Notes under the pieces: generated by a model
The model's database searches: none
Seen by the model: only the letters and a program-made list of their open reading frames with translations
Told to the model about the DNA's origin: nothing
Translations under genes and position numbers: made by a program
From: Tricholoma matsutake
Lineage: Eukaryota; Basidiomycota; Agaricomycetes; Agaricales; Tricholomataceae
NCBI GenBank assembly: GCA_026075535.2
Contig: AP026540.1
Span: forward strand, 2,294,001-2,358,000
Direction: 5' to 3'
DNA: 64,000 bases
In this document: positions 33,996-44,716 of the stretch, piece after piece
Layout of the letters: each line of letters begins with the position of its first letter
Position numbering within the stretch: the stretch's first letter is position 1

Positions 33996-35358
33996 CCATG
34001 CATTGAACCAACCTGCCCCTCAACCTTCCTCAGCCAATGAGGCCTCACCTATCATGTCAATACATTTCATCAAGATACTCATCAAGTTCATGCAGGTCAC
34101 CCACAAAGTGCACCATTGCCTGATGGGATAGCATTTGACGATCCTCAACCACAATCTGACTCATTTCCCAATACACCACCTGGTGCATCATCCAACTCTC
34201 CTACAACCAAAGAAAGGTGCAAAAATGTACCATCCAATACTAAATGGTGTGTTCACTATCACTCAGAAAGAGACTAAATTCAGATACATTGAATATTTCA
34301 GGTCAGCCTTCCTCCAAACATGCCTCTGCCACCTCGTGTTATTGCACCCAACACTGACTGGACACCCTATGAGGATCAGGTTCAATACAAGACAGCCAAC
34401 CTTCTCTATTGGAGAGTAGAAATGTCTCAGGGCAATGTCAATAGTCTTTTGGAGCTATGGGCATTATTGCTGATGAAACACAAAGATCTCAGGCCTTTTG
34501 ACAACTACCAGCATATCTATGATACAATTGATGCTACTGAACTTGGTGATGCCCCATGGAAGTGCTTCAAGGCTGGTGTTGAGGAGGAACTTCCCAAAGA
34601 TGCTCCAAGCTGGAAGCAGTGGATGTACAATGTTTAACCCTGATGTTGTTGTCGCCAACCTACTTGACAATCCTGGTTTCAACAATGAATATGATACTAC
34701 ACCATATGTCAAGCTTGATGCTCAGGGTGAGCAACACTGGAGTAATTTTATAGCAGCAAATTTCCCTTTTAAACATTGTGTATGTGTGTAATTGATTTGT
34801 ATATGACCCAAGTTGACATTATGTTTTAGAATCAAATTTATGCTGACAGTTCTACTATGGTGATTGCTATATATGTCACCATTATCCTTGGGAGTGACAA
34901 GACAACTGTGTCTATTGCTACCAGAGACACAGAATATCACCTAGTCTACCTCTCAATTGGGAACCTTCACAATGGAGTTCGATATGCACATTGCAACACC
35001 CTCATACCAGTTGCATTCTTAGTAATACCAAAAAGTAAGTAACTCCATTAGGGTTCTTCTTCTTCTTTTAAGTCTTTGATTCATAGGTGATTGTCAATAT
35101 GACAAAGACCCTGCATTTTGAACCTTCAAGTGCCAACTTTATCATGCATCCCATCCTGCTATTCTTCAAAACCTGAAGCCTGCAATGAATAAGCCTGTCA
35201 TCCATCATTGCCCTGATGGGCCTTTTTGTTAGGTAATTTTTGATCTGGGGCCATTTATTGCAGATTATCCTGAGCAGGTAATGCTCACTGGAGCTGTTCA
35301 AGGCTGGTCCCCAAGGCAAGCTTTGGTCATTTATCTTGCACACACCATCTGCTAAATT
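33996..35358 (+). pseudogene. Plavaka transposase, N-terminal part
   Basis: CACTA-like (CMC superfamily) Plavaka transposase of basidiomycetes. Visible blocks: MYHPILNG near 34230, NTDWTPYEDQVQYKTANLLY (34340-34410), TIDATELGDAPWKCFKAGVE (34528-34587), NPDVVVANLLDNPGF (about 34640), ILGSDKTTVSIATRDTEYHL (34888-34947) and LVYLSIGNLHNGVRYAHCN (about 34942-35000). Conserved pieces occur in several frames with introns (a GTAAGT donor near 35035), stops and frameshifts. The 5' end was cut by X-1; X-2 interrupts it at 35358. Confidence 0.8.
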
Positions 35359-35589
35359 CAGTACTTTATACTCCCCGCCCCCAGTCCAAGTGGACTCCAC
35401 TCGGACACACTCAGACACTTGGACTGTCCTCAAACTTCACTTGGACTCTGCTTGGACACTCGGACTGCACTCAGACTTTGCTCAGACAACATCAATTGTG
35501 CATTTATTTACACCTTTAAAGTACTGTCCAAGTAAAGTCCGAGTTCCAGTCTTAGAGAAAGTCTTATAAGTCTCACAAAATGATGTGTG

Positions 35590-35675
35590 CACAGCAGGAA
35601 TTGAACCAACAGCCTTCTGGACTAGCAATCACATGACGACAAAACATGCACACTCTACCACTTAAGCCAAGTAGT
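35590..35675 (-). ncRNA. tRNA-like module, left arm of X-2
   Basis: Minus strand: A-box-like TTGGCTTAAGTGGTAGAG (35653-35671) and B-box-like GTTGGTTCAATTCC (35597-35610). Points outward. Confidence 0.55.
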
Positions 35676-36934
35676 CATTTAAAGTTACATACATTATATC
35701 TATTTATTACTGAAATCTAATTTTATATATGTATATCATGAATAGATTATTAAATTGACCCCCTCACAGTAATTAATATGTATAATACTAAGCCCTCCCC
35801 TCGCAAGCTCGAGGGGAGGGGGCTGTAACTATCAATTATAAAAATAAATTAAAAACACTCACCACGAGCAGTTGCTTGTGGCAGCGTTCATCTCTCCCCA
35901 GGTCATCCCCTGGCCGTCTCGCTCTCCTGTCCCCATTCTTCTCCCCCCCAAACCACCCCACGAGCAGATGCTCATAGGCGTGGGGCGGGTGTTGTTGTGG
36001 GTGTCCCCACTCTCGTCATTGTCTCCCTTCCCTCTCATCTCCCTTCCCCCTTGTCTCCCTTCCCTCTCATCTCCCTTCCCTCTCGTCTCCCTTCCCCCTC
36101 GTCTCTTCACCCTCACCTTCCACCCTGCAAGCAGGGGCTCGCAGCAGTGGTGGTAGTGGTGTCTCCTCATCGTCATTGTTGCCAGTAGTAGTTTGTACCT
36201 AAAAAAAGTTGGGTAGCATTGAAAAATGAAATGAGAAAAGAAAAGAAAAACTTACCTAGGACCCAAGAGACGTTGACGTCTCTTGGGCCTTTTTGTCTCC
36301 CTGTTGGTACCTGCACTCTCACACCCCCCATCCACCCCACAAGCAGTTGCCTGCAGCAGTTATGGGGGGTGCTGGCTGTCATTGGCATCTCCCCTGATTG
36401 TCATCATTCCACCCATCATCCACCCTATGAGCAGTGGCTCGTAGGGCTAGGGTGGGTGGTGTCATCATTCCTTGCCATCATCGTTGCTGTTAGCAGCTGC
36501 TCTCCCCCATGAGAGCAGTTCCTTGCACTGGCGGGGGCAGGTGCTGGGTTGTGGTCTCGTCATTGTTCCTCATCTGGTGGTTTGGGGGTCATCGTGCTGC
36601 TACAGTATAGATATAACCTATAATTAATGAAGAAATGTGTTAGCTTAAAGAAAACATGAGAAAAGAAAAAAGAAAAAACTCACCTGGGGCCCAAATGATG
36701 ATAGAGTTGTTTGGGCCCATTTCATCATGTGCTGGCATGGGACCCATGGCTGTGGGGTGTTCAGGGGGCAGTGGCGGCAGTGGGACACGGGAGGGAGGCA
36801 GCGTCATTGAGTGGTGGTGGTGGTGGTGGTTGGTGATGATCGATGATGAGCTGGCATCATCATTGGTGATGTGGCTGTGTTGATTTGTCATCACAGCCAG
36901 GGTAGTACATAGAGAGATAAAACTATTAACCTGT

Positions 36935-37020
36935 AATGTACTGTAGTCTAACGGTTATATTGTTGCCTTAATTATACTTTAACATGTGACTATGAGGGTT
37001 CAATCCCTGTGGTAGCCACT
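36935..37020 (+). ncRNA. tRNA-like module, right arm of X-2
   Basis: A-box-like TGTAGTCTAACGGTTATAT (36942-36960) and a near-canonical B box GGGTTCAATCC (36996-37006). Points outward. Confidence 0.6.
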
Positions 37021-37218
37021 GATTTTTCAGTCAATTATATAAGCAACTCAAACGCTCGGACAGTCCAAGGACTCAGCTTGGACTCAGCTCAGACTGGACA
37101 TCTAGTTTGGCAGGACTTTCAGCCAAAGAAGTCTGAGCAAAGTCCAAGCAAAGTCCTCGGACAGTCAGTGTCTGAGCGGAGTCTGCTTGGATTGGGGGGG
37201 GGGGAGTGTAAAGACCTC

Positions 37219-38113
37219 ACTAAATTATAAATGTCTAACTTTCCAGATGTACTTCCCTACCCTCAGATCTTGATGCACCTAGTCTACCCCATTCTCATGA
37301 CCATATTGATGTGCTGCTGGATGCTTTTGGTGATGATGAATTATGGGATGAGTATGGGAGATGCTGATATTATCATATGTGCACTTTTTTTTTTGAAATC
37401 TATCTGCACATGAAATTGATGGCTCAGTAGCCATTTACTCGTGATTTTCCTCCTGGAAATATTCATGAACTTATGTCATCCAATATTCCTCACCAGCTTA
37501 TCAAAGGAACCTTTAAGGACCATCTTGTCACCTGGGCTGAAGAATATATCTACCTCACACACAGCAAGAGGGAGGGGGATGACATCATGGATGAGATTGA
37601 TTGAAGGTAGATATTATTCTGGATGTATATTATTGTTATTGATAATGGCTCTGTTATAGGATTGCTGCAACACCAGCCTTTCCAGAGCTTTGACATTTCA
37701 AACAAGGCCATAGATTCAAACACTGGACAGGGGATGACTCTGAGGCACTTGTGAAGGTATGTGATGTTTGTTATTCCCCAGCTCTAATGTAACTCACTAT
37801 TATGCAGGTGTACATACCTGCTATCAAAGGTCTCATTCCTCCCCTTATGGTGGAAGTGATCCGGGATCTCCTCAAATTTAACTACCTCATTCATCATAAT
37901 GATTTCAACACAAATACTCTCAATATGATTTAGTGATGCTCTCACATGGTTCCACAAACATTGCAAAATATTTTGTACTACTTGGGTGCAGCCCACTGGC
38001 TTCCCACTTCCCCCCCAACACTCTCTTGTTCACTATCACTGTAATATTGAAGAGTTTGGTGCTCTTAATGGACTGTGCTCCTTGATAACTGAATCACATC
38101 ATAAGTCAGCTGT
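37219..38113 (+). pseudogene. Plavaka transposase, middle part
   Basis: Blocks in changing frames: DAFGDDELWDEYG-like sequence near 37330, HELMSSNI and HQLIKGTFKDHLVTWAEEYI (about 37465-37555), RFKHWTGDDSEALVKVYIPA (about 37715-37820, with an intron between), then LYYLGAAHWLP (about 37975). It ends at TSHHKSAV, where Ty3-B is inserted (target gctgt). Confidence 0.75.
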
Positions 38114-38709
38114 TGTTAAGTTCTGAGCTGGAGGAAGGAAGTCATCTGATTTCTGGTTGTACCCAGATGGTAGGAGTTGATACGGATGGATTGAGCAGGG
38201 AAGGAAACTCGATGGGGTTCCAGAGCAAGGTTTACTTGAAGTGCCATACCAAGTGTGGGGACAGAAAGGACTTGGCTTCAACTTATAAGAAGTTGTGCCC
38301 TTCTCCTCATCAAGTGTCCTAATCTCAAGACAAGGGTAAAGAGGAAGATCAGAGGTCCAGGGAATTCCTGGAGTGGATGAGCTAAAGCTCAAGATAAACT
38401 TAAGAGAATATTTGGAGTGTAATTGGGTTGGAATTAAGTGGGTGACTTGGTTGATTTACAAACTGCTAATACAAGACAAAAGTAGCTAGCTTAAATACTA
38501 AAGGCCAGAGGAGATCAGAGTTTCCAAGGCTGTGATAATTTGCAAAATGGCCTCCGAGGCAAATATCCTGAAACTGTTTCATTGAATTGGAAATGAGAGA
38601 ATTTCAACTCTAGGCAGTGCTGCTGATAGGAGGTGGGCTGTGATGCAAGGCAGCCAGGAAGGGTGGCGGAAAAGGATTGGAAAACTGGTCAAGAAAATTG
38701 GTCTTGACA
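38114..38709 (-). repeat. 3' LTR of Ty3-B (596 bp)
   Basis: Ends complementary in form (TGTTAAG / CTTGACA on the plus strand). It matches the right LTR on both sides of that copy's insertion. A polypurine tract (minus strand AAGGGAGAAATA, about 38711-38722) lies just before it. Confidence 0.9.
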
Positions 38710-38911
38710 GTATTTCTCCCTTAGTGCCAAGCCTACGAGGCACATGAAGGTTTGAATCCAAATCAGGAAATTATTTCTTTTTTGTTGATTTTCATGGGGT
38801 TCCCAGGTCTTCCTACAACCACCACCACCACCACTACTCCCTTCGACACACATGTCCTCTGTCCCCTTGTACACAGAAAAGATAGCAGCCATCAAGGCCT
38901 AGCAGGAGTGG

Positions 38912-39660
38912 TTGATGGAAGAGCTCCAGCTGGAAGAAGAGGCTAGGGTGGCTGAGGAGCACCGAGCTGCAGAGGAGGTTGCCAGAGTGGAGGTGGCTAG
39001 GGTTGAGGCAGAGAAGAAGGCTGCAGAGGAGGAGCAGAAGAAAGCTGCTGCTGCCAAGAGGGCAGAAAAGAAGCAGAAAGCTGGGGAGGTGGAGCCTGAA
39101 GAGGCTGAGGGGAGCGCCTTCCCCACAAAGAAGGCAGAAGGAAAGGTGTGGGCAGAGGTGCCCAATAATGAGGACCTTGTGCAGCTACAAGCTGCCATCC
39201 CTTGTAAAAGGTGAGTTCCCCTTTCTTCTTGTTGTGGTTTAATGCTGACTTCCAGTAGATGTTCTAATCAAAAGTTGTCATGTTTCCAGATGGGAACCCG
39301 GGGTTGTGTGTGCAAGCCCTGCACAAAGGCAAAGCACAAGTGTGAGGAGGTGGTGTGGGAGGGGCAGGAGTTGCTGGGAGGATCCAGGCTGGGGAACAAT
39401 GAAGGGGTAATGGATCTACTGAGGGAGTTGGTGGGGGCAGTGAAAGGAGTGAAGAAAGAACTCCAGGAGCTCTGGGAGCTCCGGTCATTAGTGAGGAGGT
39501 ATTGGCCCTTCAGGACTCAATGTTGGACATCCAGGGGGCATTGGATCTGGAGTGGAGGCAGGGGTCTGAGAGAAAGAGGAGGAAGGGGAGGATGAAGATG
39601 AAGAGGAGTTCAAAGTGCAGGGGGATCTGCAAGGACTGGCAGAGGAACTGGAGGGTGAGG
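38912..39660 (+). pseudogene. Antisense Cys-cluster/coiled-coil gene within Ty3-B
   Basis: This gene runs opposite to the retrotransposon, between integrase and 3' LTR. Exon 1 encodes a long Glu/Ala/Lys helix (ELQLEEEARVAEEHRAAEE...) and ends at IPCK (39210). A 45-nt intron, GTGAGT (39211) to TTCCAG (39255) with a GCTGAC branch-like site, keeps the frame open into exon 2. Exon 2 holds C-x5-6-C ... GCVCKPCTKAKHKCE, then a coiled coil (LRELVGAVKGVKKELQELWE). Two later frameshifts (about 39500 and 39580) precede an acidic end, EGVREE-stop near 39677. Same architecture as the KDZ cargo gene at 23921-26088. Function unknown. Confidence 0.55.
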
Positions 39661-39779
39661 GAGTGAGGGAGGAGTAGGGATGCTGTGGGGATCCAACAAT
39701 AATAGATTTTCTTTGCTTTATTTTTTGAATGAATGTGGATTAGTTTTAAAGTAAATGAGTTTTAAGTGGAAAGAGGTTT

Positions 39780-40850
39780 ATGTTTTTTTGGGTAATGAGT
39801 ATGAAAGTTTGTAATGAGTCCCTGGGCATGATCAAGTTCTGTAGCTGGAAGCAATTTCCACAATCTTGTACTCCAGTTCATTATCTATAATGACCAGAGG
39901 AGGTGGGGGTTGGATACAATTAGGAGTTGTCTTGGGTGTCTTCTTCCAGTTGGGAGAGATGGAACACAGGATGGACAGCCTGGAGGTGATCCAGAAGTTG
40001 AAGAGTAACCGAGTGGGTACCCAGGCAGGCAATGATTTTGAAAGGTCAATAGAACTTTTCTGAGAGCTTCTTAGAGGGTTGAGTAGTGTGTAAGTGTTTG
40101 CCTTTGACAAAAGTGTAGTCACCAATATTGAAGTCAGGAGTGGGAGCCTGGTGTTTGTCTGCAGGACCTTGATAGTGCTTCTGTGCTTCTGTGAGTTGCT
40201 TCTGGAGTTCCTGGTGGAGGTCATCAAGGTCGACCACAAAATGGTGTGCAGGTTGTGAGGGTAGTTTACACTCCAGGAAAACCATGATGTGTGGGTGGTA
40301 ACCCTTGTTGGCAAAGAAGGGTGATACTCCAGTGGAAGCTGAGGGAGCATTGTTGTAAGTGAATTCCCCCAAAGGTAATAGCTGGGACCAGTTATCCTGT
40401 TGGTAGTTGCAGAAAATCCCCAAGTACTGTTCAAGGGTCTGGTTGGGGTGATCAGTCTGTCTGTTGCCTTCTGGATGGTAACCTGAAGTGAAGTGTATTT
40501 TCATGTCCAAGGCCTGTCTGAGAATGGGAAATGAACTCAGAACCCCAGTTGCAGGTGACATGAGATGGAACACCGTGCTTGGAGAAGACATGCATGACAA
40601 ATAGATTAGCAAGTTCTTGTGCCATGATTTTATTTACTGTGGGGATGAAGATGCCCTGTTTGGAGAGTTGGTCTGTGATGACTAGAATGGCAGTGTGCCA
40701 ATTGGAGTCTGGTAACTGTTCAATGAAGTCCATTGAGATCAAGTTCCAAGGCCTTTCTGGGACCAGAAGTTGTTTCAAAAATCCATAAGGCTTGTGTCCG
40801 GGCAATTTGGAGTGTTTGCATGTAGTACCAGGCTTGCAAAAGTCCTGCAC
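39780..40850 (-). pseudogene. Ty3-B integrase and chromodomain remnant
   Basis: Includes KPYGFLKQLLVPERPWNLIS, a core with D in SMDFIEQLPD, the second region GVPSHVTCNWGSEFISH (D of the usual TSDRGSEF changed to N) and the third region in another frame (SGYHPEGNRQTD). The C-terminus shows CIQPPPPLVIIDNELEYKIVEI, then jumps to LDHAQGLITNFHTHYPKK, so most of the chromodomain is deleted. Frameshift near 40510. Confidence 0.75.
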
Positions 40851-42204
40851 AAAGGTGCAGAGGTTGGGCCAAATGTAATCATGTTGGATGAGTTGAAGGG
40901 TCTTTTTTGTCTGTAGTGACCTGAGAGAATATGGTTGTGCTTGTATTGTAACACTTTAAGACAGAGGTCCACAACATCCAGGATGTAAATCTGGTCGAAG
41001 TGGTGGAGAAGTCCATTGTCATCTAGAGAACAATTTGGGGCAGATGGTGATGGAAGGTGTGAGGAGGAGATGGGATCAAGAGGGAGTGAGGATTGGATAT
41101 CATTGTGGAGTTTCTCAATATCCATGAGAACAGCTTGTTGGATGATAGGAGTAGCAAGGAAAGTGGCTTGGAGAGATGATGTGAGTTGTTCTTGGGTAAA
41201 GACTGGACGGAAATTGCTTGGGTTTACCAAGGCAAAGTTGCTATTTCCCCCTTTGTGGTGCAGCATCTAGTGAGTGCATCAGGTTTAGCCCCTAGCTTCC
41301 CAGGGCAGAAGCAAATGGTGAAATTGAACGGTGAAATGTATTCTGACCACTGAGCTTGTTGATGGGTAAGGAGTTTTGTGGTGCTGAAGTATTCTAGATT
41401 TTTGTGATCCATGACCATGTCTACTGGATTTCCAGAACCTTCAAGGTACTCTCACCAGTGTTTGAAGGCTTCAAAGATAGCCAAGAGTTCCTTGTCATGG
41501 GTGTCATAGTTCAGTTCAGCTGGGTTGAAGGAGTGGGAGTGGAATGCAACTGGATGGATTTCTCCATCCATGGTATTGATGGACAAGATAGCTGCCAGTG
41601 TGTAGTCTGAAGCATCTGTCTCCAGGATAATGTGGGAGTCCAGTAGCCATTGAGTGAGTACTGGGGCATGGGTGAATTCTTCTTTTAATTTGTTGAAGGC
41701 TTCTTGACATTTCTTGCCAAAGTCCCATGCCATGTGTTTCCAAGTAAGTCTGGTGAGAGGGATGATGATGTCAGAATATCCGTGGATAAAGTGTCAGTAG
41801 AAGTTGCAGAATCCAAGGAAGGATTGAATATCCTTCATCTTTCAAGGTTCAGGCCAGTCAAGGATGGTTTTGACTTTATCTTCAGACATCCGGAGCCCAT
41901 CAGGAGAGAGGATGAACCCCAAGTATTCCATACTGTCTTTGTGGAACTTGCATTTCTGTGGAGCAGCATAGAGCCCATTTTTCTGGAGTCTCCAAAGAAC
42001 TTCCTTGATGTGAGCCTTATGTTGACTCATTTGTTGGAGTAGATTAGGATATTGTTGAGGTAGACAATGACACTGACATCTAGAAGGTCACTGAAGATGT
42101 CATTCATGAGGCGCTGGAAAGCTGCAGGTGCATTGGTGAGCCCAAATGGAACCACCAGCCATTCAAACAAGCCGTAACATGTGCAGAAAGTGGTTTTCCT
42201 CTGT
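40851..42204 (-). pseudogene. Ty3-B reverse transcriptase C-part, RNase H, integrase N-part
   Basis: From 42204 on the minus strand: [20 protein letters not shown], the catalytic site as YLNNILIYS (both Asp of YLDD lost), then KCKFHKDSMEYLGFILSPDG, RNase H ([54 protein letters not shown]) and part of the integrase zinc region near 40960. Frames are interrupted by TGA and frameshifts. RT cannot be active. Confidence 0.8.
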
Positions 42205-43043
42205 CTGGTGAAGTGTTCAATCTGACATGTTATGTAACCTCACTGGACTCTTCCTATTCCACAGTTCTTGGTCATAACTGGCTGAAGCATTACAATCCAT
42301 TGATTGACTGGTCTTCAGGCCAAATAAATTTCCACTCTGCAGCTCAAAGAGGTCCTGCCCCCTTGATGTCTCCCAACTCTCCTAGCTTGTGTGAGTCACC
42401 TACACCTCTGAACCTTCCAGTGGAAACCCATGAAAACCCTGTGGTCTCTAAATCCTCAAAACTTGTACCTCCTGAAATCTCTTTCATCAACACTGCCGCT
42501 TATATGCATGCAAGCAAACTCCCTGGGGCTATAGCCTTTCAGATGACATTCTCCCCAGAAGTACTGATGGCCAAATCTTCTGTAATGTTCAGTCCTCTGG
42601 ATCTTTCAGATATTCCAGAGGAATATCACAAATTTGCAGATGTCTTCAACAAACAAAAAGCCGACACCCTTCCTCCACACTGTTCCTATGACCTCAAGAT
42701 AGAGATGGAGGATAATTCTCACCCACCTCCAGGTCACATGTACTCCCTCTCACCCTCTGAACTGGAAGCTCTCTGAATATTCATTGAAGAGAATGTCCAC
42801 TCAGGCTTCATCCACCCCTCCAAATCCCCTCACAATGCTCCTATACTCTTTGTCAAGAAAATGGATGGAAGTCTCTGATTGTGCATTGACTAATGGGGAT
42901 GGAACTGCATCTCAAAGAAGGACTGCTACCCACTTCCACTAATCTCGGATCTTCTGGACTCTCCAGGAAAAGCCTGCACATTCACCAAAATTGACCTCTG
43001 GCATGCCTATCACTTAATTCACATTGCTGAGGGAGATGAAGTG
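42205..43043 (+). pseudogene. Inverted internal segment of Ty3-B (protease C-part to RT N-part)
   Basis: Lies on the plus strand although the rest of Ty3-B is on the minus strand. It reads [23 protein letters not shown] and NPLIDWSSGQINFH (protease end), DIPEEYHKFADVFNKQKADT (pre-RT) and, after a TGA at 42774, FVKKMDGSL and later IAEGDE of the RT fingers. It breaks exactly where the minus-strand parts resume: protease first half ends near 43050, RT resumes at 42204. Both breakpoints carry GAAGTG. Flipping the segment restores the normal order. Confidence 0.8.
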
Positions 43044-44651
43044 GCCAGAAGTTTCATGACCTGGGTTATGGTGGAGTTTCAGGTTCCATCAAATAGTCAG
43101 AGTCCAACCAGAGAAATGACTTTGGTACTAAGTTGGTTGTCCTGCAGAAATGATGAATCTAGGAAACAATGTGAGGAACCACAGTTGATAAGAGTTCAGA
43201 TTTTTAGGGAATACTTGGAAAGGGATGGTAGGATGGTAAGGGATTCAGGATCAGAAAGAGTGGACATGTTGAGACAGATGTAAGCAGCCAACTGGGAAAG
43301 GTCAATGCAACCCTCAGCCCCAATGGCATGTTCTGGAGGGTTGCAGACTATTTTTTTGAGTCCGCAGAGTCCAGTTTGGACTCAGTGACTGCTGCAGTAT
43401 GAGCTTTGGCCACTTTGGACTTTGGACAATCTCTGGCTCCATGTCCTTTCTCACCACAGTAGAGGCAAAGTCCCTCTTTCATGCAGCATTCATGCTCACT
43501 CCAGTTAGTTTATCATCTTTCCCCAACTTGTCAGAAATAGAATTCTTTGGCTTGTCCCTCTGGAAGTTATTTTTTGACCCAGAGGAGCTGCCAGATGAGG
43601 ATTGGTTTGTGTGGTTAGAGCTGGACAAGGACTGAGATTTGGACTGAGTGTTAGAGTTGGAATTGGGGCTAGGAGAACCTTTAGATTCCTTTTTCCCAGG
43701 GTGTGTGGGATTTCTGGGGGTCTTTGCTTCTAAGTGGGTTTCTTCTTCCTGCATCCAATAGATGTTGTCAGCATCCTGAGCTTTAAGATGTAGGGATGCT
43801 AAGGTTTCAGGTTGTCCCCCCCACAATACTTCTATGTGAAGGCAGAGTGAAAGACCTTGGAAGTACCAGTTGTGAAGAGCGGCCTCATTCCAGTTGACCC
43901 GGGATGCTAGTTCCCAGAAGTCCACATTATACTTCACTATTTGTCCACCTTTCTTCATGGTGAGTTCTGAAAGGGCTTTCTCTGTGTTTCTAACAGGGTT
44001 GTGAGGACCAAAATTACCTTCCAACTCACTAAGGAATACCTTGTAGTTCCACATCCAATGAGCAGAATTTGTTGGGTCATTGAGCCCAGGTTTGAACCAG
44101 CTAAGGGCTGACCCTTTGAGGTAGGAAAGGATGAATAGGATCTTCTTTTTGTTGGAAGCAAAAACTTGAGGATGATGACAGAAGTGAAGGTTGCATGAGA
44201 CTAGGAAGTTCTGAAGTTTCCAGGGATTGGCCCCATCGAAAGTGTCAGAATCTCGAACTTTGATTTTCTCAGTTGTGGGTGCCTGATTCTGCCAAAGGGT
44301 TCAGAGACTATCTGAGAGGTCAAAGAGAGCATCGAGGAACCTATCTCCTGGGTCAGGAGTTCTGCCATCAGGAGGTAGAGGATCAGCAGTCATCCCTGGG
44401 GCCATCAGGTCCACTAGGGTCATCAGGTCCACCAGGAAGTCCATCCTCTTTACCTGAACCTTCCTCATCAAAGGGGGTGCTCCAGAACCAACTTGCCTGA
44501 AGATTTTGGATGGTCTGGTGGATGCACCAAAAGTCAAAGTGTGCCTAGGGAAAGGAAGTATAGATTGGCAGCTTGCTGATAAACCTGGTACTGTGCCAGC
44601 ATGGTGGGAGTTTCTTGTAGTTTGTTGAGTCTGTGATTCAGTGGGAGTCAT
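43044..44651 (-). pseudogene. Ty3-B gag and protease N-part
   Basis: Gag starts near 44651 (MTPTESQTQQTTRNSHHAGT). The conserved gag block is in 44054-43479 (WNYKVFLSELEGNFGPHNPV, ALSELTMKKGGQIVKYNVDF), then a Ser/Asn-rich stretch and the zinc knuckle CLYCGEKGHGARDC (about 43435-43475). The protease first half reads LINCGSSHCFLDSSFL (DCG/DSG changed to NCG). Multiple frames; dead. Confidence 0.75.
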
Positions 44652-44703
44652 AGGAAGGTTTTTGGAAGATAGAAGATGGGATGGGTTTGATGAGAGAAGT
44701 GCA

Positions 44704-44714
44704 AGTTTGTAAAT
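44704..44714 (-). other. Self-primer binding site of Ty3-B
   Basis: Two bases after the 5' LTR, the minus strand reads ATTTACAAACT, the exact complement of AGTTTGTAAAT inside the LTR (minus strand of 46036-46046), which lies 33 nt from a TATTTAAG box (46072-46079). No tRNA-type TGG primer site is present. Confidence 0.6.
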
Positions 44715-44716
44715 AC

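Larger units (their letters stand above)
35359..37218. mobile_element. TIR element X-2 (1.86 kb)
   Basis: Begins CAGTACTTTATACTCCCC and ends, reverse complemented, GAGGTCTTTACACTCCCCC. Flanked by gctaaatt (35351-35358) and actaaatt (37219-37226), an 8-bp target duplication with one mismatch. The arms have GGACTC/CGGACA repeats; outward tRNA-like modules lie at 35590-35675 (minus) and 36935-37020 (plus). The interior is C-rich with GAGCAGTTGCT motifs. No transposase. Removing it rejoins the Plavaka gene. Confidence 0.8.
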
